DNA of 64,000 nucleotides. Source: Pectobacterium carotovorum (GTDB lineage Bacteria > Pseudomonadota > Gammaproteobacteria > Enterobacterales > Enterobacteriaceae). The notes below the pieces were generated by a model. It saw only the letters and a program-made list of their open reading frames with translations, was not told where the DNA came from and ran no database searches. How positions within the stretch are numbered: position 1 is the stretch's first letter; every line of letters starts with the position of its first letter. Of this stretch, positions 10,017-18,518 are shown piece by piece. The translations under genes were made by a program, and so were the position numbers. The DNA lies in NCBI RefSeq assembly GCF_033898505.1, contig NZ_JAXAFK010000002.1:186001-250000 (forward strand). The letters are read 5' to 3'.

Positions 10017-10352
10017 TTACTGCGTAGTGAGACGCGAATCACCCACTAGTGTTGCTGTACGAACGTGACGTTCAGCCTGTTCGCACATTTCCAGCAGTGC
10101 CGGTATCAGGTGTGCGGTGGCGTTGAGGCAAGCGCCGAGCTGGCTGAGGCTTTCCTGTGGCAGTTCAACGTCATTTTGCAGCGTATCACCGAGGTAGTGC
10201 AGACCGAGGCACAGGCCCTCAACAGATTCGGCGGCAATCGCGCCGAGGTCGCAGAGCTGAACGTCATCTAGCTGCGCGAAAGGCAGGTTGGCGATCAGGT
10301 CGCGGAAAATAGTAATGGTGCTGTCAGCGGGTGTGGCGTGAGTGTCCGTCAT
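10017..10352 (-). CDS. Small acidic protein of unknown function
   Basis: A 111-residue protein starting at the ATG at 10352, supported by GGAAGAG at the right spacing; that purine run is itself read as codons if the upstream ATG at 10367 is used. It is acidic, helical and soluble, rich in Leu, Ala and Asp, without transmembrane or signal features. I do not recognise the family. It follows another uncertain frame (10378-10704) by a few bases, so the two may be co-transcribed. Both sit at the edge of the McrBC defence operon. Confidence 0.55.
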   Translation of the reverse strand: MTDTHATPADSTITIFRDLIANLPFAQLDDVQLCDLGAIAAESVEGLCLGLHYLGDTLQNDVELPQESLSQLGACLNATAHLIPALLEMCEQAERHVRTATLVGDSRLTTQ

Positions 10353-10377
10353 GATTAACTCTTCCATAGCTAGATAA

Positions 10378-10704
10378 TTATTTCGTCACGCCTTCAGGTT
10401 CCAAACTAAAGGTGTGACCCAGACAGGGTTGGAACACCGGATCTAGCGACCGGCCAACCTTGCGGTTGCCCTGCCTGAGCCACGGATTAGAGTGTGCACG
10501 TAGCCCCTGAAAAAACAAAGCGTTTTCAGTTCTAGATAGTCGGGGTTCCAAGCCCGGCTGCGGATGTTGCCGCAGCACAGAGACTGTATTCCAACGACGA
10601 AAAACGTGAAATAGGGTGGATGGATTTACAGTGGAATTACAGCGCATTTTGGAATGGTGTTCGCAGAAATAGTCAGGATCCTGCATGAGGATGCGCATAG
10701 ACAA
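10378..10704 (-). CDS. Doubtful ORF, possibly multicopy element
   Basis: An open frame of 108 residues without a good ribosome site. The C-terminal half (NPWLRQGNRKVGRSLDP onwards) has biased Arg/Pro/Gly composition, and the DNA under it contains short inverted segments. I recall similar peptides as hypothetical proteins next to small genes in enterobacterial prophage-like regions, but cannot verify this. It may be a real small gene upstream of the 10017-10352 gene or merely non-coding repeat DNA. Confidence 0.25.
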   Translation of the reverse strand: MSMRILMQDPDYFCEHHSKMRCNSTVNPSTLFHVFRRWNTVSVLRQHPQPGLEPRLSRTENALFFQGLRAHSNPWLRQGNRKVGRSLDPVFQPCLGHTFSLEPEGVTK

Positions 10705-10968
10705 TCTGATATCACTCAGCGTAAGACGAAAGCTTATAACATGTAATGTTAACGGGGGCTTGGATAAGTTTTCGTTACAATGCTACTTTTTATTCCTTGA
10801 GTTAGATGTATTTTTATAGTGATTACAAGTAGTAGAGCTTACCACTGCTGCAAGTTGAACAAGTAATGAGCACTACCTAATAACATATTCAAAACTTACC
10901 GGCTCAACCCTGTCAGCCATGTTGACGTATCAAGGGTACTGAGTAGCACAGCAAAGGAATGATTACCG

Positions 10969-13056
10969 ATGGATATTATTGCTCAAGTTGAAAAAGGCCA
11001 ATTGTCTCTAGATTCATTCATGTCTCAGCTTCTTGAATATATTAATAAAGAATATTCTGAGTGGAAGCGTGGATATCAAGAATTAACCTCCACTGTGCAA
11101 GAGGTTCGTTCTTTTCTTGATCCTGAGGCGGACGACCTATTGAAACGTCTTTGGTATGAGCGCGATAACGGCATTGCCAATATTCGCCAAGGCGTTCCGT
11201 CGTTAGCGGAATTTCAACAGTCAATACCGTTATTACGTGAATTAACGGAATTGATCCGCAGCAAGCCTGATGAATCAACCTATCAGTCGATTACTGAAAA
11301 GATGTTACAAGCAAAACAGGATGGGCTGTTTCGTCGTATGTATTGGGCGTTGAGAAACCGTGTATTTGCTGCCTTTGCTCCAGAGAACTATACGACGACT
11401 GTTGACTATGGTTCTTTTAACTATGCCGCACAGTTCATTAATCAACACTTTTCACTCGGTCTGTCTCTTTCTGGCTCTTGGTTGGGAAACAATCAGGAAT
11501 TAAAACAGGCGTTGGCAGTGCGCGTTAAAAATATCGATCACTATGACCTCAATATGACGATATGGGCCCTCTATGAATTATTGCGCAATCGAGATAATCA
11601 AAATGCGCAAGAACCTCCAGATATTGAGATTGTAACGGAGAGTGATAAATCATCGTCCCGTGATGTTTCCCTGCTTCTACGTTCTCCCTCCAACCAAATT
11701 TTCTTCGGCCCGCCGGGTACGGGTAAAACGTATACCCTGCAAAAAAAAATGGCCGAATATACCGCGCAGGCAACGTCAGAAGATTATGACGTTTGGCTGG
11801 ATTTTCGTCTTGCGCCACTAAATTGGATGCAAGTTACGGCGCTGGTATTAGTGGATTTGAACAAACAGGCAAAAGTGCGCCAACTGACCGAACATGCCTG
11901 GTTTCAGCGCAAAGCGTTATTAAATGGACGCAGCAGTAATCTGTCACAAACCGCCTGGGCGACACTACAAGCGTATACCGTACCGGAATCAACCACGGTT
12001 GATTATAAGAATCGTCGTGAACCCGCTATCTTTGATAAAACAGCGAACAGTGAATGGTTTTTGGTCGAGTCTCAGTTGGAGCAGATTGAGGATTTGGTGA
12101 CCCTCTACGATGCGTTAAAACGCGGGCCTGAACAGGGAGAGAAGATCCAGCGTTATTCTACGGTCACATTCCATCAATCCTATGGCTATGAGGAATTTAT
12201 CCAGGGGATACGTGCTCGGTCTGATGGCAATGGTAATGTTTCCTACTCGACCGAGCAGGGAATATTCTTGCAACTCTGTGACAGAGCCAAAGCTGATCCT
12301 GAGCATCACTATGCGATATTTATTGATGAGATCAATCGCGGAAATATCTCAAAAATCTTCGGTGAACTGATCGCGCTTATCGAAACGGATAAGCGAGCAG
12401 GAATGAAGAATGCACTGAGTTTGCAGCTTGCCTACAGTGAAAGTGGAGACCTATTCAGCGTACCCGCGAATGTCGATATTATTGGTGCCATGAATACTGC
12501 TGACCGTTCTCTGGCGCTCATGGATACCGCATTGCGGCGGCGTTTCGAGTTTATCGAAATGATGCCAGACTTGTCATATCTCAGCGGCGCCAAGGTTCAA
12601 GGTATAGAGCTCGAATCTCTGTTAGAAAAGCTCAATAGCCGTATTGAGGCACTTTACGACCGTGAGCACATGTTAGGCCATGCATTTTTTATCCCAGTGA
12701 AAACGGCACTGGAAGAGAAAGGAGAAGAAAGCGCATTCAAGGTACTTCAGGCGGTGTTTAAGAAGAAGGTCATCCCACTGTTACAGGAATACTTTTTCGA
12801 TGACTGGAACAAGATTCGGCTGGTGCTGGCGGACAATCAGAAAAAAGCTGATCGCTTGCAGTTTATTATTGAAAAAGTTGACGATCTGGACGAACTGTTT
12901 GGCGACGATCACGGTTTACGTCGACACAATCAGAAATCGACTGCGTATGAATTGAAAGATTTTGAACAGAGCGTCTGGAGCGAGCCGTTGGCTTACCGTG
13001 CGATTTATGAGCCAAAAGTCGCCGATATTTCCGATACGGATGAACGTAATGGATGA
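10969..13056 (+). CDS. mcrB: McrB-like AAA+ GTPase subunit
   Basis: The motor subunit of a McrBC-type modification-dependent restriction system. Of 695 residues, the first ~230 are a helical region unlike the classic DNA-binding DUF3578 domain of E. coli McrB and probably set target recognition. The AAA+ module follows: Walker A GPPGTGKT at 247-254, Walker B IFIDEINRGNISK at 450-462, and the McrB-specific MNTADRS at 508-514 with an arginine-rich LRRRFEF sensor region. AAAGGA precedes the ATG. The end overlaps the mcrC gene by about 8 bases, so the two subunits are translationally coupled. The symbol is by family; orthology with K-12 McrB is not implied. Confidence 0.88.
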   Translation: MDIIAQVEKGQLSLDSFMSQLLEYINKEYSEWKRGYQELTSTVQEVRSFLDPEADDLLKRLWYERDNGIANIRQGVPSLAEFQQSIPLLRELTELIRSKPDESTYQSITEKMLQAKQDGLFRRMYWALRNRVFAAFAPENYTTTVDYGSFNYAAQFINQHFSLGLSLSGSWLGNNQELKQALAVRVKNIDHYDLNMTIWALYELLRNRDNQNAQEPPDIEIVTESDKSSSRDVSLLLRSPSNQIFFGPPGTGKTYTLQKKMAEYTAQATSEDYDVWLDFRLAPLNWMQVTALVLVDLNKQAKVRQLTEHAWFQRKALLNGRSSNLSQTAWATLQAYTVPESTTVDYKNRREPAIFDKTANSEWFLVESQLEQIEDLVTLYDALKRGPEQGEKIQRYSTVTFHQSYGYEEFIQGIRARSDGNGNVSYSTEQGIFLQLCDRAKADPEHHYAIFIDEINRGNISKIFGELIALIETDKRAGMKNALSLQLAYSESGDLFSVPANVDIIGAMNTADRSLALMDTALRRRFEFIEMMPDLSYLSGAKVQGIELESLLEKLNSRIEALYDREHMLGHAFFIPVKTALEEKGEESAFKVLQAVFKKKVIPLLQEYFFDDWNKIRLVLADNQKKADRLQFIIEKVDDLDELFGDDHGLRRHNQKSTAYELKDFEQSVWSEPLAYRAIYEPKVADISDTDERNG

Positions 13057-14362
13057 GGTCGTGTCAGTTTTTGAATATGGCTTGCTGGGGGTAGGTAAAT
13101 CGCTCCCCCCAGCGATAACTGCCATTTCGCCTGAGGTATTCGGCTATCTGGAATCCTTGGCGTTGGATGAACAGGGTTGCTCATTCCTCCGTCTGACATC
13201 GCGTTCCGGCCATCGGATTCTCCAGGTACAGAACTATGCGGGTGTGTTGTACACCCCTTATGGCGTGCAGTTGGAGATTCTGCCTAAGGTGGGGAGAAGG
13301 TTAACGCCGGAGCGTGCGCGTGAAACCTTGCTGGTCATGCTGAGCTATTTGTCGGGTTTCCGCCATATTGAAACTCAGCAGGCGTCCGTTCAGGCAAAGA
13401 ATATGCCGCTGCTGGAAATCTTCGTCACCCAGTTTCTACATAGCATCAGCCGGTTACTAAAGCAGGGGCTGCGGGCGGAGTATGTTCGTGAGCAAGATAA
13501 TCTCTCGTTTATTAAGGGAAAACTGATGTTTCCCCAACAGCTGCGCCATAATTTGGTCAATCGGCACAAATTCTGGGTGGATTACGAAGAGTATTTACCG
13601 GATTGTCCAGCAAATCGCTTGTTACATGCGGCGTTAGTGCGGCTTAGCGGCGTGCGTTTATCTGCAGAGAATCAGCGCGGGTGTCAGGAACTGCGTTTCG
13701 CGTTTGAAGGTATTACGCCGAGCCAGGATATCGAAGGAGATATTGCTAGGCTACGGCCTGAGCGCGGGTTGTCTCATTACGATGAGCCGCTAGCATGGGC
13801 GCAACTGATTCTGCAAGGAATGAGTCCGCTTGCGCTGCAAGGTGATACCAAGGCGCTGTCTCTTTTATTCCCGATGGAGGCGGTGTTTGAATCTTTTGTT
13901 GCACAGACGATCTCTGAAGAGCTACCCCAGCATTTACAGGCCAAAATACAGTTCTCCGGCCAGACATTGGTTCACCACGCGGGTAAAGACTGTTTTAAAC
14001 TTCGTCCTGACCTTCTGATTCAATCTCGGCATCCCGCCAAAAACAAAATGGTATTAGATACTAAATGGAAGTTAGTGAGCAATGTCACCAAGGGGCAGTC
14101 GTTGTATGGACTATCCCAAGACGATTTTTATCAAATGTTTGCTTACGGCCAGAAGTATTTGGAAGGCAAAGGAGATTTATACCTGATCTATCCAGAACAT
14201 GATGGTTTCACCCTCCCTGTCGCACAACATTTTGAATTTTCTGGGGATCTGCGATTATGGGTTGTGCCCTATCGTGTTATGGCGTTGCCGGGTGAAAGGA
14301 TGGCATGGTGTAAGTCGGACTGTTTGAAGCAGCACGTTGTGGTGGAGCCATTTTCAGAATAA
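13049..14362 (+). CDS. mcrC: McrC-like restriction nuclease subunit
   Basis: The nuclease partner of the McrB-like gene, about 437 residues from the ATG at 13049 (GGA upstream); an ATG at 13040 in the same frame is also possible. The N-terminal half contains the McrC-type region (VQNYAGVLYTPYGVQLEILPK). The C-terminal PD-(D/E)xK nuclease core reads RPD at 319-321 followed by LDTKWK at 336-341, which supplies the metal-binding Asp and the catalytic D-x-K. In McrBC, translocation by McrB drives cleavage by McrC of DNA carrying modified bases. It is followed 15 bases later by a CPCC-domain gene. Confidence 0.88.
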   Translation: MDEVVSVFEYGLLGVGKSLPPAITAISPEVFGYLESLALDEQGCSFLRLTSRSGHRILQVQNYAGVLYTPYGVQLEILPKVGRRLTPERARETLLVMLSYLSGFRHIETQQASVQAKNMPLLEIFVTQFLHSISRLLKQGLRAEYVREQDNLSFIKGKLMFPQQLRHNLVNRHKFWVDYEEYLPDCPANRLLHAALVRLSGVRLSAENQRGCQELRFAFEGITPSQDIEGDIARLRPERGLSHYDEPLAWAQLILQGMSPLALQGDTKALSLLFPMEAVFESFVAQTISEELPQHLQAKIQFSGQTLVHHAGKDCFKLRPDLLIQSRHPAKNKMVLDTKWKLVSNVTKGQSLYGLSQDDFYQMFAYGQKYLEGKGDLYLIYPEHDGFTLPVAQHFEFSGDLRLWVVPYRVMALPGERMAWCKSDCLKQHVVVEPFSE

Positions 14363-14377
14363 TGAAGAGGGAAATCT

Positions 14378-14572
14378 ATGCCTGATGATCCGGGATGCTC
14401 GTGCTGTGGTTCTGATTCGGTAGAAGGTGTGGGGGAGCATGAAATTTGTTCCCGTTGCCGATGGGAGGACGATCCTTTTCAGGCGATTAATCCTGACAGA
14501 AGTGGGGGAGCGAACCGGATGAGTTTGAATCAGGCGAGATTGGCTTTCGGACATGGGAGACTTGTCGAGTAA
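14378..14572 (+). CDS. CPCC-type cysteine-rich small protein
   Basis: A 64-residue protein with GAGGG upstream of its ATG. Four cysteines lie in CSCCG (residues 8-12) and CSRCRW, followed by EDDPFQ, NPDRSGGANRMSLNQAR. This matches the cysteine-rich CPCC family, although the first motif is CSCC rather than CPCC. The fold is probably a zinc ribbon; the function is unknown. It begins 15 bases after mcrC and ends before a strong terminator, so it is likely co-transcribed with the restriction genes, although similar genes also occur in toxin-immunity loci. Confidence 0.8.
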   Translation: MPDDPGCSCCGSDSVEGVGEHEICSRCRWEDDPFQAINPDRSGGANRMSLNQARLAFGHGRLVE

Positions 14573-14613
14573 AACACCATATCATTTGATTTTCTACACT
14601 CTTGGTCTCTGGG

Positions 14614-14650
14614 CCTCCTCATGTATTGCGCGTGAGGAGGTTTCTTCTTT
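14614..14650. terminator. Intrinsic terminator between convergent operons
   Basis: CCTCCTCA (14614-14621) pairs with TGAGGAGG (14633-14640) and is followed on the plus strand by TTTCTTCTTT. It closes the mcrBC-CPCC transcript just before the convergent end of rtcR. Confidence 0.85.
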
Positions 14651-14651
14651 G

Positions 14652-16253
14652 TTATTTGCTTTCCCGCTTCAACCCCTCCCAACTCAGCCCAAAACGTGCC
14701 AGATATTTACGCAGCCGATCGGCATCGTTGGGCTTTTGTTTTTGCTGGCGTGAGACGGCGAACAGGAGGCGGCCGGCTTCGGAGAGCGAATTGGTGGTGC
14801 GGCAGACATCAAGCACGGTTTCAAGCTGACGCTGTTCGAAGAGGTCGATGTTAGCGAATTCGGACGGTAGCTCGGATAGCTCGGATAGCGCGGTTGTCGG
14901 GGCATCACTTTGCCAGCTTGCTCGCAGGCGAGCAACTTCTTCCTCGACCAGTGCAACCGTGATACGCCCTTGTTCCGCCAGCGTCGCCATTCGGGCGATG
15001 GAGGAACCGAGTTCGCGGAAGTTACCGCGCCACGCGGCCTGCGGTGAGCAGGCAAAGGCGAGGTAGCGCTGTCGCGCGTCTTTATCGAAGCGGATCTGTG
15101 TTTGGTGATCGCGAGTGAAGCGCTGGAGTTCATAGTCAATATTCGGTTCGATATCTTCCCGACGCTCCGCCAGCCCCGGCAAGGGGAAGGTCCACATGTT
15201 GATACGGGCGTAGAGATCTTCACGGAACTTGCCCTGTGCGATCCACTCGTGCAGGTTGCGGTGCGTGCCAGCGATCAGTTGGAAATCGCTGCTGACCTCT
15301 TTATCCGAACCAAACGGTAAAAAGCGTTTTTCTTCAATGGCCTTGAGCAGCATGGCCTGCTCATCGAGCCCGAGTTCGGCGATTTCATCCAGAAACAGCA
15401 TCCCGCCGTCCGCTTCACGTAGCAGTCCGGTTCTCGCCTGCAACGCGCCGGTAAACGCGCCTTTTACGTGGCCGAATAGCGTCGACATGGCGTTGTCGCC
15501 GCGCAGCGTGGCACAGTTAACCGCGACAAAGCGGCCACTGACCAGATGACGTGACTGGCGTAGCTGGTAGATACGCTGTGCCAGAAAGGATTTCCCCGCA
15601 CCGGTCGGGCCGGTTAAGAGCATCGGTGCAGTGGAGCGCAGTGCGACGCGTTCAATCTGGTCGATCAGCGCGTTGAACGTGCTGTTGCGCGTTTCGATAC
15701 CCGATTTCAGGAACGAGACGGAGCGCTCCTGCTCATGCTGGAAGCGGCTGGTGAGGGTCGCGTAGCGGCTGAGATCCAGATCGATAACGGAGTAGATGCC
15801 CTGCGGTGCCGGACGATCCGCTTTCTCCCCCGGTGCGGTTTGCAGCAGCTTGGCGGGCAGGTAGCGGGCTTCGGTCAGCAAGAACCAGCAAATCTGTACG
15901 ACGTGAGTACCAGTGGTGATGTGAACGAAATACTCTTCGTTCTCGGTATCGAACGGGTAGCGGCTCGCAAAGTCCAGAAAGGCGCTGTAGACCTCTTCCA
16001 GATTCCACGGGTCGCGCAACTCAACGGTCTGAAGCGTGACCCGCGTGGCGGGTGACACCACGGCGATATCCTCCGCCACCTGCTGTGCCATTCCTTCATT
16101 GCGTGACTGGTGCAGCAGTTCCAGACGGTCGACCGGAAAATCTGGCTGCTGGCATAAGCCAATAGTTGGCCGCCATTTTGTCCAGCGATTTTCCCGTTTC
16201 CCTCGTTTGTCCAGCGTGGTGCCCAGCACACCAATGACGACGCGACGCTTCAT
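14652..16253 (-). CDS. rtcR: RtcR, sigma-54-dependent activator of RNA repair genes
   Basis: A 533-residue bacterial enhancer-binding protein that resembles E. coli RtcR along its whole length. The N-terminal ~180 residues form the RtcR/CARF-like sensory domain (RWTKWRPTIGLCQQ, HITTGTHVVQICWFLLTEARYLPA) thought to sense RNA damage products. The AAA+ domain follows with Walker A GPTGAGKS and the sigma-54 contact GAFTGA, then a C-terminal DNA-binding segment. It is divergent from rtcB, whose upstream region has a -24/-12 element. In the C-terminal region a short SEL repeat is encoded by two and a half copies of a 9-base unit at about 14869-14890. Confidence 0.96.
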   Translation of the reverse strand: MKRRVVIGVLGTTLDKRGKRENRWTKWRPTIGLCQQPDFPVDRLELLHQSRNEGMAQQVAEDIAVVSPATRVTLQTVELRDPWNLEEVYSAFLDFASRYPFDTENEEYFVHITTGTHVVQICWFLLTEARYLPAKLLQTAPGEKADRPAPQGIYSVIDLDLSRYATLTSRFQHEQERSVSFLKSGIETRNSTFNALIDQIERVALRSTAPMLLTGPTGAGKSFLAQRIYQLRQSRHLVSGRFVAVNCATLRGDNAMSTLFGHVKGAFTGALQARTGLLREADGGMLFLDEIAELGLDEQAMLLKAIEEKRFLPFGSDKEVSSDFQLIAGTHRNLHEWIAQGKFREDLYARINMWTFPLPGLAERREDIEPNIDYELQRFTRDHQTQIRFDKDARQRYLAFACSPQAAWRGNFRELGSSIARMATLAEQGRITVALVEEEVARLRASWQSDAPTTALSELSELPSEFANIDLFEQRQLETVLDVCRTTNSLSEAGRLLFAVSRQQKQKPNDADRLRKYLARFGLSWEGLKRESK

Positions 16254-16388
16254 GCTATACCTTGTTATAAATTATTATCCTATAGGATAAATTTACTGTT
16301 TATTTTTCTTCGTTGCCACTTTCTATGTGATTTTTTTATTCTTTTATTATCAATACATTATATTTTTGTTTTGTGTTTTTAATAAATC

Positions 16389-16404
16389 TGGCACGCCTTT
16401 GGCA
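16389..16404 (+). promoter_or_regulatory. Sigma-54 (-24/-12) promoter of rtcB
   Basis: TGGCACG followed after CCTT by TGGC matches the sigma-54 consensus with the invariant GG and GC exactly 12 bases apart; one base (TTGC to TGGC) deviates. It lies about 60 bases before rtcB and faces away from rtcR, whose product is a sigma-54 activator. Confidence 0.85.
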
Positions 16405-16451
16405 ATATCTATAGTGAACAACGACAAACAAAGAGAATGAAAATGGAAGAG

Positions 16452-17678
16452 ATGAAAACGCAGGATTACGACATGATGTCGCCAGTGAATAGCGCACCGG
16501 TAAAAATGTGGACGCAGGGTGTACCTGTGGAGCCGGAGGCCCGTGACCAACTGCTTAACACGGCCAAAATGCCGTTCATTTTTAAACATCTGGCGGTGAT
16601 GCCGGATGTGCATCTGGGAAAAGGATCGACGATTGGTAGCGTGATCCCCACGCGTGGCGCGATTATCCCGGCGGCGGTCGGCGTGGATATCGGTTGCGGG
16701 ATGATTGCGGTGCGTACGTCACTGGTTGCCAGCGACCTGCCGGATAACCTGATGGGGTTGCGTAGCGCGATTGAACAGGCGGTGCCGCACGGACGTAGCG
16801 TAACGCGTTCCAAACGTGATGTCGGTTCCTGGCATACTCCACCACAGACGGTGGATGCGCACTGGTCGCTGCTGGAACCGCGTTTTAAACGTTTGACGGA
16901 TAAATATCCGCAGTTGCTGAAAACCAACAACTATCAGCATTTGGGAACCCTGGGAACGGGTAACCACTTTATTGAAATCTGTCTGGATGAAGTGGATCGC
17001 GTGTGGGCGATGTTGCATAGCGGGTCGCGTGGTGTAGGGAATGCGATTGGGTCGCTGTTCATCAAGCTGGCACAGGAAGATATGCAACAGCACATCGCGA
17101 ACCTGCCAGACCGTAACCTGGCGTATTTCGAAGAAGGCAGCCTGCACTTTGACGATTACATAGAAGCGGTGGAATGGGCGCAGGATTTTGCTCGTCATAA
17201 TCGTGAAGTGATGATGTCGCATACGCTGGCGGCGCTGTCCCGTATTGTGACGAAGCCGTTTACCACCCAGCAGGAAGGCGTGAACTGCCACCATAACTAC
17301 GTGCAGCGCGAAACGCACTTTGGTGAATCGGTGTTGATCACCCGTAAAGGAGCGGTGTCGGCACAGAAAGGCCAGATGGGGATTATTCCGGGGTCGATGG
17401 GCGCGAAGAGCTTCATCGTGCGCGGATTGGGGAACGAAGAGAGTTTCTGTTCCTGTAGCCACGGCGCGGGGAGAACCATGAGCCGTACCGCCGCGAAAAA
17501 ACGCTTCACCGTGGAAGACCAGATTCGCGCGACCGCACACGTCGAGTGCAGAAAGGACAGCGACGTTATCGATGAAATCCCGATGGCGTACAAAGATATC
17601 GATAAGGTGATGGCGGCGCAGTCATCGCTGGTGGAAATTGTGCATACGCTGCGTCAGGTGGTGTGTGTGAAAGGATAA
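16452..17678 (+). CDS. rtcB: RNA ligase RtcB (3'-phosphate/5'-OH)
   Basis: Joins RNA 2',3'-cyclic phosphate or 3'-phosphate ends to 5'-hydroxyl ends using GTP and Mn2+. The ATG at 16452 gives 408 residues, equal to the E. coli enzyme; in-frame ATGs at 16437 and 16443 are alternatives. All signature metal and guanylylation motifs are visible: VGVDIGCGM, GTGNHF, LHSGSRG, NCHHNYV and CSHGAGR with its histidine. It is driven by the -24/-12 element upstream and followed after 4 bases by the rlaP-like gene. No rtcA (RNA cyclase) is present in the locus, unlike in E. coli. Confidence 0.97.
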   Translation: MKTQDYDMMSPVNSAPVKMWTQGVPVEPEARDQLLNTAKMPFIFKHLAVMPDVHLGKGSTIGSVIPTRGAIIPAAVGVDIGCGMIAVRTSLVASDLPDNLMGLRSAIEQAVPHGRSVTRSKRDVGSWHTPPQTVDAHWSLLEPRFKRLTDKYPQLLKTNNYQHLGTLGTGNHFIEICLDEVDRVWAMLHSGSRGVGNAIGSLFIKLAQEDMQQHIANLPDRNLAYFEEGSLHFDDYIEAVEWAQDFARHNREVMMSHTLAALSRIVTKPFTTQQEGVNCHHNYVQRETHFGESVLITRKGAVSAQKGQMGIIPGSMGAKSFIVRGLGNEESFCSCSHGAGRTMSRTAAKKRFTVEDQIRATAHVECRKDSDVIDEIPMAYKDIDKVMAAQSSLVEIVHTLRQVVCVKG

Positions 17679-17682
17679 AATC

Positions 17683-18474
17683 ATGATGGAACACGATTAT
17701 CGCGTTGATGCAGCCATGCGCACGCGGGTTAAATTAGTCTTACAGGATGTAGAAGAACGCTATCAGGTGAAGGTGCTTTATGCCTGTGAATCGGGTAGCC
17801 GTGGCTGGGGATTTTCGTCCCCAGATAGCGATTATGATGTACGTTTTCTCTACGTGCATCGGCCAGAGTGGTACCTGCGCGTTGAGCCACAGCGCGATGT
17901 AATAGAGCTGCCCATCGACGATGAACTGGATGTTTGCGGTTGGGAATGGCGTAAAGCGCTTGGCCTGCTCAAGCGGGCTAACCCGACGCTGATCGAGTGG
18001 CTGGATTCGCCCGTTGTCTATCAGGAGGATCGGGAAACGACGTCCGCTCTACGGGCAGCGGTGCCGACGTGGTTCTCCCCGTCCAAGGCACGCTGGCACT
18101 ATCTGTCGATGGCGCGCAAAAACTTTCGCGGCTATCTGCAAGATGAAACGGTGCGCCTCAAAAAGTATTTTTACGTCCTGCGTCCGCTGCTGGCGGTACG
18201 CTGGATAGAGGCAGGCAAGGGTATGCCGCCCATGCGTTTTTCGCAGTTGATTGCAGGAACGGTAGACGACCCATATCTGCTAGCTGAAATCCATCAGTTG
18301 CTGGAGATCAAACAGCGTTCGGGCGAAGCTTAATATGGCCCGCGTCGGGAGGTGATCCACGCGTTCATCACGAAAATGCTGAACGATGCTGATAACCCTA
18401 CTGTTTTACCAGACAGTCAGTCTATTGACGATACGATGCTGGATGCACTGTTGTATCGGACGGTGATGGCGTAA
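17683..18474 (+). pseudogene. rlaP: RlaP-like nucleotidyltransferase with in-frame stop
   Basis: A polymerase-beta-type nucleotidyltransferase of the RlaP (YcgL-like) RNA-repair family. The core motif is ESGSRGWGFSSPDSDYDVRF (Gly-Ser plus Asp-x-Asp) near residues 33-52, with further DELDVCGWEWRKAL. The frame stops at a TAA at 18331-18333 after 216 codons, yet the same frame continues open for another 46 sense codons to a TAA at 18472-18474. The continuation (YGPRREVIHAFITKMLND and beyond, ending YRTVMA) looks like the natural C-terminus. A single base change, such as GAA to TAA, would explain it. The N-terminal catalytic domain is intact, so the shortened 216-residue product could still fold. 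Confidence 0.75.
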
Positions 18475-18518
18475 TTGGCCGTGTTCCTGCTGCTAGATAA
18501 AAGATATTAAGGATAAAA

